Notes: generated by a model not told the origin, from the letters alone. 64,000 nucleotides of DNA from Nocardiopsis coralli (GCF_014892575.1 NZ_JADBGI010000012.1:106203-170202), one strand, 5' to 3'. Positions 27,953-37,518 are shown, counted from the first letter of the stretch. Numbers and translations are program-made.

Positions 27953-28114
27953 AAAAGAGCGATCACCGGTGGGTACGGAATTCTTCGGAGCGCACTCCGG
28001 CGCCTTCGAACGACCGGGCCCTCCTCCGGGCACGGGTCCGGGGCCGCATCACCCCTTCCGTCGGGGCCCGCGCCGTGTTTGGGTGTCCTCCTGCACACGA
28101 GTGACAGGAGGGTC

Positions 28115-29542
28115 ATGCCCGACCAGCACACGGGGCTGTTGAAGGTCCTCGGACGCGGGGACGTCCTCGCACTGTCCTTCGGGGCGATGATCGGCTTCGG
28201 CTGGATCGTCCTGACCGGTGAGTTCATCGACGCGGCGGGCCCGGGCGGCGCCGCGCTCGCGTTCGTCATCGGCGGGGTGATCATGGCCTTCGTCGGGCTC
28301 ACCTACGCCGAGCTGGTCTCCGCGATGCCGCGCGCAGGCGGGGAACACCATTACGCCCTGCGGGCCATCGGCCCCAAGGGTGCACTGGTGGCCTCGTGGG
28401 CGATGGTGCTCGGGTACGTGTCCGTGGTCGCCTTCGAGGCGGTGGCGGTACCCGAGACGCTCGTGTACCTGTTCCCGGACATGGCCGTCGGCCACCTGTG
28501 GACGATCGCCGAGTACGACGTGCAGGCGAGCCTGGTCGCCGTCGGCATCGTCACCGCCGTACTCATGGCGGGCGTCAACTACGTGGGGATCCGCCCCGCC
28601 AGCGTCTTCCAGGTCGTCGCGGTGCTGTTCCTGGTCGGGATCGGCGCGGTGATGGTCGCCGGTTCCGCCGTCGGCGGGTCCGCCGAGAACATGGACCCGC
28701 TCTTCACCGGCGGCGTCTCCGGCATGTTCGTCGTCCTGGTGGCGGTGCCGTTCCTGTTCGTCGGCTTCGACGTGATCCCGCAGTCGGCCTCGGAGATCAA
28801 GATCCCCTACCGCCTCGTGGGCGGGCTGCTGGTGATCTCGGTGTTCTGCGCGACCGCCTGGTACGTGATGGTCATGCTCACCGCCGGTTCGGGTCTGTCC
28901 CCCTCGGCCCTGCTCGAGTCCGAACTGGCCTCCGCCGACGCCGTGGGCGCGTTGTGGCAGAGCCGGACGGCAGCGAACCTGGTGGTGCTCGGCGGGATCG
29001 CGGGGCTGCTCACCAGCTGGAACGCGTTCCTCATCGGGGGCAGTCGGCTGCTGTTCGCCATGGGCCGCTCGGGGATGGTGCCGACGTGGTTCGGGCGGCT
29101 GCACCCGCGCTACCGCACACCCTCCAACGCGATCCTGTTCATCGGGGCGCTGTCGGTCGTCGCCCCGTTCTTCGGCGACCCGATGCTGGTGTGGCTGAGC
29201 AACGCCGGCGCGTTCAACATCGTCGTCGCCTACCTGGCGGTCGTCGTGTGCTTCCTCGTGCTGCGCCGCCGCGAACCGGACATGGAACGCCCGTTCCGGG
29301 TGCCCGCCGGGACCCCGGTCGGTGTGGTCGCGTTCGTGCTCGCCTTCGGGCTGTTCCTGCTCTACCTGCCCGGTATGCCCGCAGCGCTGTCGTGGCCCGA
29401 GGAGTGGCCGATGGTGCTCGTGTGGTGGATCGCGGGCGTGCTGCTGCTCCTGCGCCTGCCGCGCGTGCGCCCGGGGGCCGACGCCGAGGAACGCCTCCTC
29501 GAAGCGCTGCGTGCCCGCAAGGGGGCCTCCCCACCTCCGTGA
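28115..29542 (+). CDS. APC-superfamily amino acid/amine permease
   Basis: 475 aa with about 12 hydrophobic segments. The opening GDVLALSFGAMIGFGWIVLTGEFIDAAGPGGAALAFVIGG is the TM1-TM2 helix-break motif of APC transporters, and GLTYAELVSAMPRAGGEHHYALRAIGP is the conserved TM2-loop-TM3 region. ATG 28115 has CAGGAGG ahead; the open frame upstream to 27920 has no ribosome-binding site. It diverges from the PucR-type gene, and regulators of that family commonly control adjacent permeases, so the permease may be an original target. Substrate unknown. Confidence 0.85.
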   Translation: MPDQHTGLLKVLGRGDVLALSFGAMIGFGWIVLTGEFIDAAGPGGAALAFVIGGVIMAFVGLTYAELVSAMPRAGGEHHYALRAIGPKGALVASWAMVLGYVSVVAFEAVAVPETLVYLFPDMAVGHLWTIAEYDVQASLVAVGIVTAVLMAGVNYVGIRPASVFQVVAVLFLVGIGAVMVAGSAVGGSAENMDPLFTGGVSGMFVVLVAVPFLFVGFDVIPQSASEIKIPYRLVGGLLVISVFCATAWYVMVMLTAGSGLSPSALLESELASADAVGALWQSRTAANLVVLGGIAGLLTSWNAFLIGGSRLLFAMGRSGMVPTWFGRLHPRYRTPSNAILFIGALSVVAPFFGDPMLVWLSNAGAFNIVVAYLAVVVCFLVLRRREPDMERPFRVPAGTPVGVVAFVLAFGLFLLYLPGMPAALSWPEEWPMVLVWWIAGVLLLLRLPRVRPGADAEERLLEALRARKGASPPP

Positions 29543-29562
29543 TGCCGCGGGGCCTCGGAGGG

Positions 29563-29628
29563 CCCGGGGATCTTGCTACTGGGGCCGGGTTCAGCGCCGA
29601 AGTCGGCTCTGGTAGCAAGATCCCCGGG
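29563..29628. repeat. Dispersed palindrome, copy 1 (66 nt)
   Basis: CCCGGGGATCTTGCTAC at 29563-29579 pairs perfectly with GTAGCAAGATCCCCGGG at 29612-29628; the core (GGGTTCAGCGCCGAAGTCGGC) is itself hairpin-prone. It lies between the convergent permease and aminotransferase genes, where it can act as a bidirectional terminator. Further copies are at 54698 and 63795. Confidence 0.85.
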
Positions 29629-29637
29629 GGTCGGGCC

Positions 29638-30819
29638 TCAGGTGCGGTCGGAGTGCCAGCGGCGCAGGCGCGCCACGGCCTCGTCGAGCACCTCGTCCTG
29701 CTTGCAGAAGGCGAAGCGCAGCAGGTGCGCGCCCTCCTCCTCGTGGTCGTAGAAGACCTTCGCGGGCACGGCGGCGACCCCGGCCTCGCGCGGCAGGGCG
29801 CGGGCGAGGTCCTCGCCGTCGGAGTACCCGAGGGGCCGGATGTCGGCCATGAGGAAGTAGGTTCCCTCACACGGGCGCACGTCGAACCCGGTCTCCACCA
29901 GGCCCTCCGCGAGCCGGTCGCGCTTGCGCTGCAACGCGTCGCGCTGCTGCTCCACCCACTTCTCCTCGTTCTCGAACGCGTCGGCGATCGCCATCTGCAG
30001 CGCGCCGTTGGCCGAGAACGTGAGGAACTGGTTGACCGTGCGCGCGGCCCGAACCAGGGGTTCGGGGCCCATGACCCAACCGGTCTTCCACCCCGTCACG
30101 GCGAACGTCTTGCCCACCGACGAGATCGACAGGGTGCGTTCGGCCATGCCCGGCAGCGTCGCCAGCGGCACGTGCGGCGCGCCGTCGAAGGTCAGGAACT
30201 CGTACACCTCGTCGGTGACGGCGATGAGGTCGTGCTCGCGGCAGACCTTCGCGATCTCCTCCAGCTCGGAGGCGTCGAAGACCGCACCGGTCGGGTTGTG
30301 CGGGGTGTTCACCATGACCACGCGCGTGCGTGGCCCGACGGCGGCGTTCAGCTCGGCGGGGTCGAAGGTGAAACGCCCCGTGGTGTCGTCGCGGCGCAGC
30401 GGTACGGGCTTGCGCACGCCGCCCGCCAGGCTGATGACGGCGGCGTAGGAGTCGTACATCGGCTCGAAGACCACGACCTCGTCGCCCGGCTCCACCAGGG
30501 ACAGCAGCGACGCGGCGATGCCGCCGGTCGCGCCCACGGTGATGTAGACCTGCGTCTCGGGGTCGAGGTCGATGCCGTGCCGGCGCGAGCGGTACCGGGC
30601 CACGGCCTCGCGCAGCTCCGGGCGTCCCGGCCCGGGCGGGTACTGGTTCACCCCCTCGAGCACGTACCGGTTGGCGCCCTCCAGCAAGGAGCGGGGCCCG
30701 TCGGTGTCGGGGAAGCCCTGCCCGAGGTTGACCGACTTGGTCTCGGTGGCCAGGCGCGTCATCTCGGCGAAGATCGTCTCGCCGTAGGAGCGCATTCTCT
30801 CGATCAGCGGTTCATCCAC
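29638..30819 (-). CDS. Class I/II PLP-dependent aminotransferase (DapC-like)
   Basis: 393-aa fold-type I aminotransferase. Visible motifs are NLGQGFPD, NTPHNPTG, the cofactor-contacting DEVYEFLTFD and the Schiff-base lysine in SVGKTFAVTGWKTG. The closest named actinobacterial relatives are annotated as N-succinyl-LL-DAP aminotransferase DapC or kynurenine aminotransferase; sequence alone does not decide. GTG 30819 has no Shine-Dalgarno, but TACGCT six bases upstream suggests a leaderless message. It lies downstream of cdsA but behind a strong hairpin, so it is probably a separate unit. Confidence 0.85.
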   Translation of the reverse strand: MDEPLIERMRSYGETIFAEMTRLATETKSVNLGQGFPDTDGPRSLLEGANRYVLEGVNQYPPGPGRPELREAVARYRSRRHGIDLDPETQVYITVGATGGIAASLLSLVEPGDEVVVFEPMYDSYAAVISLAGGVRKPVPLRRDDTTGRFTFDPAELNAAVGPRTRVVMVNTPHNPTGAVFDASELEEIAKVCREHDLIAVTDEVYEFLTFDGAPHVPLATLPGMAERTLSISSVGKTFAVTGWKTGWVMGPEPLVRAARTVNQFLTFSANGALQMAIADAFENEEKWVEQQRDALQRKRDRLAEGLVETGFDVRPCEGTYFLMADIRPLGYSDGEDLARALPREAGVAAVPAKVFYDHEEEGAHLLRFAFCKQDEVLDEAVARLRRWHSDRT

Positions 30820-30837
30820 ATCACGAGCGTATCGACA

Positions 30838-30877
30838 GCGGAACGGGGGCCGACCATCCGGTCGGCCCCCGTTCCGC
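30838..30877 (-). terminator. Terminator of the rpsB-cdsA gene run
   Basis: Perfect 18-bp stem (30838-30855 with 30860-30877) and four-base loop ATCC, 24 bases beyond the cdsA stop. It is the strongest simple hairpin in the region. Confidence 0.8.
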
Positions 30878-30901
30878 GTTCTGCCCGCTCGGTCGGGGTG
30901 C

Positions 30902-31837
30902 TCAGAGCAGCAGGCTCAGCACCACCCACACCACGGGGCCCGCGATGAGCAGCGAGTCCATGCGGTCCATGATGCCGCCGTGGCCAGGCATGAACCGGCC
31001 CATGTCCTTGATGCCGAGGTCGCGCTTGAGCAGCGACTCGATGAGGTCGCCGACGGTCGCGGCGGCCACCACGGCCAGCCCCAGGACCACGCCGACCCAC
31101 CAGTGGCCGTCCAGCATCAGCGTCACGCACAGGGCACCCGCGATCGCGCAGGCCAGGACGGAACCGCCGAAGCCCTCCCACGTCTTGTTCGGGCTGATCA
31201 CCGGCGCCATCTTGTGGCTGCCCAGCAGGATCCCGGCGAAGTACCCGCCGATGTCGCTGGAGATCGTCACGACGATGAAGGTGACCAGCCAGAACTGTCC
31301 GTCGCCCGGGTGGGACACGAGCAGCTGCCACGTGGCCAGCAGGAACGGCAGGTACATCAGGGTGAACATGTTCGCGGCGGAATCGGCCGCGAAGCCGTCC
31401 GCGCCGCCGCGCAGCCGCCACGACAGGGCGACCACCGCGGTCAACGCCGTCACCCCGAGCAGCACCGCGGTACCGCCGAAGTACGCGGCGGGCTGCATCG
31501 CCACACCGCCCACGGCCAGCGGCACCAGGGCCAGGCGCACGTCCTTGCGTCCGAACGCGCGGCTGAGTTCGCGCAGCCCCAGCAGCACCGCGATCGAGGT
31601 GATGATGGTGAACAGCTGCGGCCAGGGGAAGATCGAGAAGAACACGAGAGCGCCGAGTACGACGCCGCTCGCGATGGCCACCGGGAGGTTGCGGCCGGTG
31701 CGCACCGGCTCGCCCCCCGGCTTGTGCAGCACGAAACGCTGCCCGTCGGCCTGGTCGGAATCGGCGTGCGATCCCTCGTCGGGTCTGTGCTCCGGCGAGT
31801 GCTCGCCACCTCCGGAGCCGGCGGAAGGTTTCGTCAC
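30902..31837 (-). CDS. cdsA: Phosphatidate cytidylyltransferase CdsA
   Basis: 311-aa integral membrane enzyme that makes CDP-diacylglycerol from phosphatidic acid and CTP. About 50 hydrophilic residues precede some eight TM segments. The family signature is at the C-terminal side: SPNKTWEGFGGS near 210 and KRDLGIKDMGRFMPGHGGIMDRMDS near 275, with the catalytic acidic residues. It starts four bases after the frr stop, giving a tight frr-cdsA pair. Confidence 0.95.
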   Translation of the reverse strand: MTKPSAGSGGGEHSPEHRPDEGSHADSDQADGQRFVLHKPGGEPVRTGRNLPVAIASGVVLGALVFFSIFPWPQLFTIITSIAVLLGLRELSRAFGRKDVRLALVPLAVGGVAMQPAAYFGGTAVLLGVTALTAVVALSWRLRGGADGFAADSAANMFTLMYLPFLLATWQLLVSHPGDGQFWLVTFIVVTISSDIGGYFAGILLGSHKMAPVISPNKTWEGFGGSVLACAIAGALCVTLMLDGHWWVGVVLGLAVVAAATVGDLIESLLKRDLGIKDMGRFMPGHGGIMDRMDSLLIAGPVVWVVLSLLL

Positions 31838-31840
31838 TGG

Positions 31841-32398
31841 CTAGACCTCGAGGAGTTCCGATTCCTTGTGCTTGAGCAGCTCGTCGACGCCGGCGACGTG
31901 CTTCTGCGCCAGTTCGTCGAGCTCGCCCTGAGCACGGTGGGCCTCGTCCTCACCCAGGTCGCCGGCCTTGACCGCCTTCTCCAGGGTGTCCTTGGCGCGG
32001 CGCCGCACGTTGCGGATCGAGACGCGGGCGTCCTCCGCCTTGCTGCGCGCGACCTTGACGTACTCCTTGCGGCGCTCCTCGGACAGCTCCGGGAACACCA
32101 CGCGGATGATCTGGCCGTCGTCGGACGGGTTCACGCCCAGGTCGCTGTTGCGGATCGCGTTGATGATGTTGGTGCGCGCGCTCACGTCGAACGGCGAGAT
32201 GACCACCATGCGCGGCTCGGGAACCGAGAAGGAGGCCAGCTGGTTGATCGGCGTGGTCGCACCGTAGTAGTCGACGGTGATCTTGTTGAAGGTCGCCGGG
32301 GTGGGACGGCCCGTACGGATGGTCGCGAAGTCCTCCTTCGCGACACCGAGGGCCTTCTCCATCTTCTCTTCGGCCTCGAGGAGGGTTTCTTCGGTCAT
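31841..32398 (-). CDS. frr: Ribosome recycling factor
   Basis: 185 aa, the standard length. With EF-G it splits post-termination ribosomes. Sequence is typical: [34 protein letters not shown], the basic [45 protein letters not shown] region, and the long helix ending ESELLEV. Encoded 68 bp after pyrH and just before cdsA. Confidence 0.97.
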   Translation of the reverse strand: MTEETLLEAEEKMEKALGVAKEDFATIRTGRPTPATFNKITVDYYGATTPINQLASFSVPEPRMVVISPFDVSARTNIINAIRNSDLGVNPSDDGQIIRVVFPELSEERRKEYVKVARSKAEDARVSIRNVRRRAKDTLEKAVKAGDLGEDEAHRAQGELDELAQKHVAGVDELLKHKESELLEV

Positions 32399-32466
32399 TG
32401 TGGCGCTCCCGGAACTCGACTGGGTGTTCGGTTGGCTGGGTGGCCCCGCGGACCTGGGCCAGGGCG

Positions 32467-33222
32467 TCAGGACGCGGACGGGCCGACGATGGTGCCGATC
32501 TTCTCACCGCGGACCGCACGCAGGATGTTGCCCTGGCTCATCAGGTCGAACACCACGATCGGCAGGCCGTTGTCCATGCACAGGCTGACCGCGGTCGCGT
32601 CCATGACCCTCAGGCCGCGGGTGAGGACCTCGTTGTAGTTGAGCTTGTCGAACTTGACCGCGTCGGAGTTGCGCTGCGGGTCGGAGTCGTAGACCCCGTC
32701 GACCTGGGTGCCCTTGAGCACGGCCTGGGCACCGATCTCCAGCGCGCGCTGAGCGGCCGTCGTGTCGGTGGAGAAGAAGGGTGCGCCCAGACCGGCACCG
32801 AAGATGACCACACGGCCCTTCTCCAGGTGGCGGACGGCGCGGCGGGGGATGTAGGCCTCGGCGACCTGGCTCATGTGGATCGCGGTCTGCACACGCGTGT
32901 CCACACCCAGGCGCTCCAGGAAGTCCTGCAGGGCGAGGCAGTTGATGACCGTCCCGAGCATGCCCATGTAGTCGGCCCGGCCGCGCTCCATGCCGCCCTC
33001 GGTGAGCTGCACACCGCGGAACATGTTGCCGCCGCCGACGACGACGGAGACCTGGATGCCCTCGGAGACCGCTTCGGCGATGGACTCGGCGACGTACTGC
33101 ACGATCTCGGGGTCGATCCCCAGATCGCCGCCGCCCGCGAACGCCTCCCCGGAAAGCTTGAGCATGACCCGTTTCCAACCGGAGTCGTGCATGGCGGGTT
33201 CGGTGTTCGTCTCTTCCGTCAC
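32467..33222 (-). CDS. pyrH: UMP kinase PyrH
   Basis: About 251 aa. Phosphorylates UMP to UDP. The amino-acid-kinase motifs [20 protein letters not shown] and [20 protein letters not shown] are present, with DGVYDSDP near the C-terminal side. GTG 33222 has GGGAGG ahead; an ATG at 33192 is an alternative that would shorten the protein by ten residues. The open frame extends to 33456 without support. Confidence 0.95.
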   Translation of the reverse strand: MTEETNTEPAMHDSGWKRVMLKLSGEAFAGGGDLGIDPEIVQYVAESIAEAVSEGIQVSVVVGGGNMFRGVQLTEGGMERGRADYMGMLGTVINCLALQDFLERLGVDTRVQTAIHMSQVAEAYIPRRAVRHLEKGRVVIFGAGLGAPFFSTDTTAAQRALEIGAQAVLKGTQVDGVYDSDPQRNSDAVKFDKLNYNEVLTRGLRVMDATAVSLCMDNGLPIVVFDLMSQGNILRAVRGEKIGTIVGPSAS

Positions 33223-33419
33223 GGCCTGAGGCCTCCCTTGTCGTCCCCGCACGGTGCGGGGTCCCCCGAGTGTCTGTCGCGGCCGGGCGCACACGGCGCC
33301 GAGACCCGCCCTGATCGTCGCGGCCCCGACACGTACAGCGCCGAAATCCGCCTTTGGCCCTGCTCGGCGGACACCGATAACCACGGAAGGCGCCCACCGA
33401 ACAGGGCCTGATCCACCAA

Positions 33420-33449
33420 AGGTGCCGGGGAGATCTCTCCCCGGCACCT
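33420..33449 (-). terminator. Terminator after tsf
   Basis: Perfect inverted repeat with 14-bp arms (33420-33433 and 33436-33449) around two bases, 18 bases past the tsf stop. It separates rpsB-tsf from pyrH-frr-cdsA. Confidence 0.7.
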
Positions 33450-33466
33450 CCATCATGTCAACGCTC

Positions 33467-34303
33467 CTAGGCCTGGCCGACCTTGAAGCGGACGAAGCGC
33501 TTGACGGTGACGCCCGCCTCGTCGACGACGTTCTGCACCGTCTTCTTGTTCTCCTTCACGAAGGCCTGGCCCAGCAGGGTGACCTCCTTGAAGTAACCGT
33601 TGAGGCGGCCCTCGACGATCTTGGGGATCGCCTGCTCGGGCTTGCCCTCCTCGCGGGTGGTCTGCTCGGCGATCGCGCGCTCGTGCTCGACCACGTCGGC
33701 GGGGACCTCGTCCTTGCTGACGTACTTGGGAGCCATGGCGGCGATCTGCTGCGCGAGGTCCTTGCCCAGCTCCTCGTCGGCCTTGTCCAGCTCGACCAGG
33801 ACGCCCATGGTCGGGGGCAGGTCCGGGTCGGACTTGTGGAGGTAGGTCGCGACGTAGGTGCCGTCGAAGGTGGCGACGTGGCTGAGCTCGAGCTTCTCGC
33901 CGATGACCGCGCTCTTGCCCTCGATGTAGTCCTGCAGGCTCTTGCCGGACTCGATCTCGGCGGCCTTGACGGCGGCGAGGTCGTCGCTGTCCTGGGCGGC
34001 GACGAAGTCGGCGACCTCGTTGGCCAGGGCGATGAACTGGTCGTTCTTGGCGACGAAGTCGGTCTCGCAGTTGAGCTCGACCAGCGTGGCCTTGCCCTCG
34101 CTCGCCTGCTTGAGGACGACGGTGCCCTGGGCGGCGGTGCGCTCGGCGCGCTTGCCGACGTCCTTGGCGCCCTTGACGCGCAGGGCCTCGACGGCCTGGT
34201 CGAAGTCGCCGTCGGCCTCGGTCAGGGCCTTCTTGCAGGCCATCATGCCCGCACCGGTCATGTCGCGCAGCTTCTTGACGTCCGCGGCGCTGAAGTTCGC
34301 CAT
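33467..34303 (-). CDS. tsf: Elongation factor Ts
   Basis: 278 aa; guanine nucleotide exchange factor for EF-Tu. ATG 34303 with GAGGGA ahead starts [27 protein letters not shown], the N-terminal domain that contacts EF-Tu. [15 protein letters not shown] is the conserved core motif. Length and order after rpsB are normal; the longer frame upstream to 34630 overlaps rpsB and is not real. Confidence 0.97.
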   Translation of the reverse strand: MANFSAADVKKLRDMTGAGMMACKKALTEADGDFDQAVEALRVKGAKDVGKRAERTAAQGTVVLKQASEGKATLVELNCETDFVAKNDQFIALANEVADFVAAQDSDDLAAVKAAEIESGKSLQDYIEGKSAVIGEKLELSHVATFDGTYVATYLHKSDPDLPPTMGVLVELDKADEELGKDLAQQIAAMAPKYVSKDEVPADVVEHERAIAEQTTREEGKPEQAIPKIVEGRLNGYFKEVTLLGQAFVKENKKTVQNVVDEAGVTVKRFVRFKVGQA

Positions 34304-34342
34304 TGTCGGAATTTCCCTCGGAAGTGAAAGTCTGTGATGGAC

Positions 34343-34393
34343 GGGGCGGGTACACCCGCCCCAGTTGCCGCCCCGCCCGAGGGGCGGGGCGGC
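34343..34393 (-). terminator. Two GC hairpins between rpsB and tsf
   Basis: GGGGCGGG-TACA-CCCGCCCC (34343-34362) and a 12-bp stem (34367-34378 with 34382-34393) lie back to back. They probably reduce read-through so that S2 is made in excess over EF-Ts, rather than fully ending transcription. Confidence 0.5.
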
Positions 34394-34425
34394 GGCGAAA
34401 CCGTTCGGCTGGTGCCGGCCGGGGA

Positions 34426-35379
34426 CTAGGCCTCGGAGGCCTTCTCGGCGGCGTCGCCCTCGGGCGCCTGCTCGGGGGCGTCGACCGGGGACTCCTCGGC
34501 GGCGGCCTCGGCCGGGGCCTCGGCAGCGACCTCGTCGTTCGGGGCGACGGTCGGGGTCTCCTCCGGAGCGGCCTCGGCGGCGGCTTCCTTCGGGGCGGCC
34601 TCCTTGCCCTCGAGGAGCTCGCGCTCCCACTCGGCGAGGGGCTCCTCGTCGGCCTTCTGCTCGCCCGAGCCCTCGGCGGAGGCGCCGGAGCGGACCAGCA
34701 GACCATCGGCGACGGCGTCGGCGACCACGCGGGTCAGCAGGCTGACGCTGCGGATGGCGTCGTCGTTACCCGGGATCGGGTAGTCGACCTCGTCCGGGTC
34801 GCAGTTCGTGTCCAGGATGGCCACGACCGGGATGTTCAGCTTGCGAGCCTCGCTGATCGCGATGTGCTCCTTCTTGGTGTCCACGATCCACACGGCGCTG
34901 GGCACGCGGGCCATGTCGCGGATACCGCCGAGGGTGCGCTCGAGCTTCTCCTTCTCACGGCGGAGGTTGAGCAGCTCCTTCTTGGTGAGCGTGGAGCCGG
35001 CGACGTCGTCGAAGTCGATCTCCTCCAGCTCCTTCAGGCGCTGCAGCCGCTTGTGGACCGTGGAGAAGTTCGTGAGCATGCCGCCCAGCCAACGCTGGTT
35101 GACGTAGGGCATGCCGACGCGGCGGGCCTGCTCGTCGATGGCCTCCTGCGCCTGCTTCTTCGTGCCGACGAACAGGATGGTGCCACCGTGGGCGACCGTC
35201 TGCTTGACGAACTCGTAGGCGCGGTCGATGTAGGACAGCGACTTCTGGAGGTCGATGATGTAGATGCCGTTGCGCTCCGTGAAGATGAAGCGCTTCATCT
35301 TCGGGTTCCAACGGCGGGTCTGGTGCCCGAAGTGGACGCCGCTCTCCAGGAGCTGGCGGATCGTCACGACTGTGGCCAT
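34426..35379 (-). CDS. rpsB: 30S ribosomal protein S2 with acidic Ala/Glu-rich tail
   Basis: 317 aa; the core (1 to about 235) is textbook S2: [59 protein letters not shown] and the C-terminal DGLLVRSG. An extra tail of about 80 residues is rich in Ala, Glu and Pro and is presumably disordered; similar tails occur in other actinobacterial S2 proteins. AGGAAGGACAGG precedes ATG 35379. Confidence 0.97.
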   Translation of the reverse strand: MATVVTIRQLLESGVHFGHQTRRWNPKMKRFIFTERNGIYIIDLQKSLSYIDRAYEFVKQTVAHGGTILFVGTKKQAQEAIDEQARRVGMPYVNQRWLGGMLTNFSTVHKRLQRLKELEEIDFDDVAGSTLTKKELLNLRREKEKLERTLGGIRDMARVPSAVWIVDTKKEHIAISEARKLNIPVVAILDTNCDPDEVDYPIPGNDDAIRSVSLLTRVVADAVADGLLVRSGASAEGSGEQKADEEPLAEWERELLEGKEAAPKEAAAEAAPEETPTVAPNDEVAAEAPAEAAAEESPVDAPEQAPEGDAAEKASEA

Positions 35380-35544
35380 GACCTGTCCTTCCTGCGGTGG
35401 CGGGGTACTCCCCCGCCTTCGGTTGTGCCTGACGCCCCGGCCGTGCCGCCACCCGCTCTCGCGGTGTGGACCGTAGGTCCGGCCCCTCCCCGTGGGGAGG
35501 CTCGTGGACGTGCGTAGTGTGATCGGCCCTGTGGGCCACAGATG

Positions 35545-35550
35545 ATTCTA
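35545..35550 (-). promoter_or_regulatory. Possible rpsB promoter (-10)
   Basis: TAGAAT on the minus strand is a good -10 hexamer in the divergent rpsB/M23 gap. It would give an rpsB leader of about 160 nt containing several short GC hairpins (for example 35494-35505), where S2 autoregulation could act. No strong -35 is visible. Confidence 0.35.
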
Positions 35551-35644
35551 TCCTCCGTCGGAAGCAGCCCGGACCCGCCCGTGGTCGTCCACAGATCCGG
35601 TGCACCCTCTGGCGGACCACCACCTTCCGGCAGACCCTTGTCAC

Positions 35645-37180
35645 ATGGGCCTTCTCACCCGCTGGCTACTGACCTTGTCGATCCTGCTGTTCCCTTTTTT
35701 CCCGATCCGAACCGCTGCCGCCGATACCCCCTGGCAGTGGCCCCTGGAGCCCCGTCCCGACGTGCTTCGGGGCTTCGATCCGCCCGAGCAGAGGTGGCTC
35801 GCCGGACACCTGGGAGCGGACCTGGCGGCCGAGGTGGGGCAGGCCGTCCTGGCCCCCGCCGACGGGGTGGTGCACTTCGCCGGAACGGTCGCCGGTGTGC
35901 CGCTCGTCTCGGTCGCGCACGGCGACCTGCGCACGACGTTCCTGCCGGTGAGCGCCTCGGTGGCGCGGGGCGACCCGGTGGAGGCCGGCGACGAGCTGGG
36001 GACGGTGGTGGCCGAGCCCGCCCACTGCGAGGGGCGCCCGTGCCTGCACTTCGGCCTGCTGCGGGGGTCGGTGTACCTGGATCCCCTCGGACCCCTGGGC
36101 CACGGCCCCGTGCGGCTGCTGCCCCTGCCCCGCGACGGGCCGGTGGACCCCGAACCGCCCGCCGGTACCGCGTTCCGCACACGTGCCGAGCGGCAGTGGG
36201 CTCGGGCAAGGGACGCGCGGCGATGCCCTGTGCCGCGCGGTGCGGAAGGAGAGCGGTCAGGCGCGGGGGTGAGCCTGCCGGTAGGTGTCGCGCAGGCGCT
36301 CCACCGAGACGTGGGTGTAGACCTGCGTGCTGCGCGGGCTGGCGTGGCCCAGGAACTCCTGCACCGTACGCAGGTCCGCGCCTCCGTTGAGCAGGTGCGT
36401 CGCGGCGCTGTGGCGCAGGTCGTGCGGGGCGCCGTCGACGCCTGCGACGCGCAGGTGGGCGTGCACGTCCTCGCGGGCCTGGCGCACACCCAGGCGTCCG
36501 CCGCGTGCGCCCAGGAACAGCGCGTTCCGGGAAGCTCGGGTGAGCAGGTCGGGGCGGGCCCCGGTCAGCCAGGCGTCGAGCGCGTCGAGGGCGGGGGTCC
36601 CGACGGGCACGGTGCGTTCCTTGTGGCCCTTGCCCATGACACGCACGGTCTCGCGGGCCCGGTCGAGGTCGGCCAGGTCGAGCGCGCAGAGTTCCGCGAC
36701 CCGGATCCCGGTGGCGTACAGCAGCTCGACGACCGCACGGCGGCGTACGGGGATCGGGCCCTCGTCGGTGTCCGAGGTGTGGGAGAGCGCGTCGGCTGCC
36801 TGGCCCTCCTCCAGCACCGTCGGCAGGCTGCGCTGCTGGGTGGGGGCGGACAGGCGCGGCCCGGGGTCCTCGTCCAGCAGTCCCTCGCGGTTCAGGAACC
36901 GGGTGAAGGCACGCACGGCGGCGACCCGGCGGGCCAGCGTCGAGCGGCTCGCGCCCGCCTCACGTGCGCGCGAGAGCCAGGCGCGCACGAGGGGGACGTC
37001 GAGTTCGCCGAGTTCCTGGCCGGTCTCGTCGAGGTGGGCGAGCAGCGCACGCAGGTCGGCGAGGTACCCGCGGACGGTGTGCGGGGACCGCCCCAGCTCG
37101 TGGGTGAGATGGGTGCGGAACCGGTCGAGCACGCTCACCGCTCCCCCAGCGCCGCGATGCCCTCGACCTCGACGAGGTAG
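35645..37180 (+). CDS. Secreted M23-like peptidase whose frame lacks a stop and runs through xerC
   Basis: ATG 35645 begins a signal peptide (LLTRWLLTLSILLFPFFPIRTAAA) and a lysostaphin-type M23 domain. GHLGADLAAEVGQAVLAPADGVV carries the zinc ligands His and Asp; the later HxH motif reads CLHFGLLRG, so its first His is Cys, as in related proteins beside rpsB. Resemblance stops near residue 165-200 (about 36,240). The frame then continues without a stop for over 900 nt as exact antisense of xerC and the start of ridA, ending at 37180 (511 aa). The tail is unlike a real protein. A lost stop, a frameshift or a sequence error near 36.2 kb is likely; otherwise the two genes truly overlap. Confidence 0.6.
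   Translation: MGLLTRWLLTLSILLFPFFPIRTAAADTPWQWPLEPRPDVLRGFDPPEQRWLAGHLGADLAAEVGQAVLAPADGVVHFAGTVAGVPLVSVAHGDLRTTFLPVSASVARGDPVEAGDELGTVVAEPAHCEGRPCLHFGLLRGSVYLDPLGPLGHGPVRLLPLPRDGPVDPEPPAGTAFRTRAERQWARARDARRCPVPRGAEGERSGAGVSLPVGVAQALHRDVGVDLRAARAGVAQELLHRTQVRASVEQVRRGAVAQVVRGAVDACDAQVGVHVLAGLAHTQASAACAQEQRVPGSSGEQVGAGPGQPGVERVEGGGPDGHGAFLVALAHDTHGLAGPVEVGQVERAEFRDPDPGGVQQLDDRTAAYGDRALVGVRGVGERVGCLALLQHRRQAALLGGGGQARPGVLVQQSLAVQEPGEGTHGGDPAGQRRAARARLTCAREPGAHEGDVEFAEFLAGLVEVGEQRTQVGEVPADGVRGPPQLVGEMGAEPVEHAHRSPSAAMPSTSTR
36257..37138 (-). CDS. xerC: Tyrosine recombinase XerC
   Basis: 293 aa; resolves chromosome dimers at dif with XerD. N-terminal SAM-like core-binding domain (1 to about 95) and C-terminal catalytic domain with Arg in ATGIRVAEL, Lys in GKGHKERTVP, HxxR in HDLRHSAATHLL, His in FLGHASPRST and nucleophile Y274 in QVYTHVS. 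It overlaps ridA by four bases (ATGA), so the two are translated together. Confidence 0.93.
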   Translation of the reverse strand: MSVLDRFRTHLTHELGRSPHTVRGYLADLRALLAHLDETGQELGELDVPLVRAWLSRAREAGASRSTLARRVAAVRAFTRFLNREGLLDEDPGPRLSAPTQQRSLPTVLEEGQAADALSHTSDTDEGPIPVRRRAVVELLYATGIRVAELCALDLADLDRARETVRVMGKGHKERTVPVGTPALDALDAWLTGARPDLLTRASRNALFLGARGGRLGVRQAREDVHAHLRVAGVDGAPHDLRHSAATHLLNGGADLRTVQEFLGHASPRSTQVYTHVSVERLRDTYRQAHPRA

Positions 37181-37488
37181 CGGGGGTCGACGAGCCCGCT
37201 GACCTCCACGAGGGTTCCGGCGGGCCGGTGTCCTTCGGGCAGGCAGTCCAGCAGGGCCGACCGGAACTCGTCGAGGTCGGTGACGTGGCGCAGGAAGTAG
37301 GTGAGCTTGACCAGGTCGCCGAGGTCGGCGCCGTGGTCGGCGAGGAGGCGTTCCATGTTGGCGAAGATCTGCCGGGTCTGGCCCGCGACGTCGCCGGGCA
37401 CGTTGCCCTCGGGCGTTCTGGGGAGCTGACCGGAGAGGAAGAGCAGTGGGCCGTGGGCCACCAGGGCGTCACTGTACGGTTTGGCCAT
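37135..37488 (-). CDS. RidA-family deaminase/reactive-intermediate protein
   Basis: 117-aa single-domain protein of the YjgF/YER057c/UK114 family, whose best-known members hydrolyse reactive enamine/imine intermediates. Visible: GPLLFLSGQLPRTPEGNVPGDVAGQTRQIFANMERLLADHGADLGDLVKLTYFL and the C-terminal LVEVEGIA. The conserved Arg that binds substrate in canonical RidA is replaced around DPRYLVEVEG, where DPR keeps an Arg nearby, so the subgroup is uncertain. First gene of the ridA-xerC pair. Confidence 0.85.
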   Translation of the reverse strand: MAKPYSDALVAHGPLLFLSGQLPRTPEGNVPGDVAGQTRQIFANMERLLADHGADLGDLVKLTYFLRHVTDLDEFRSALLDCLPEGHRPAGTLVEVSGLVDPRYLVEVEGIAALGER

Positions 37489-37518
37489 GGCCGCAACGTA
37501 CCCGCGCGCGCCCCGGCT

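Noticed and set aside
36257..37138. xerC-type recombinase as mark of an integrated element
   Set aside because: It has the size and neighbours of chromosomal XerC and no attachment sites or phage genes surround it.
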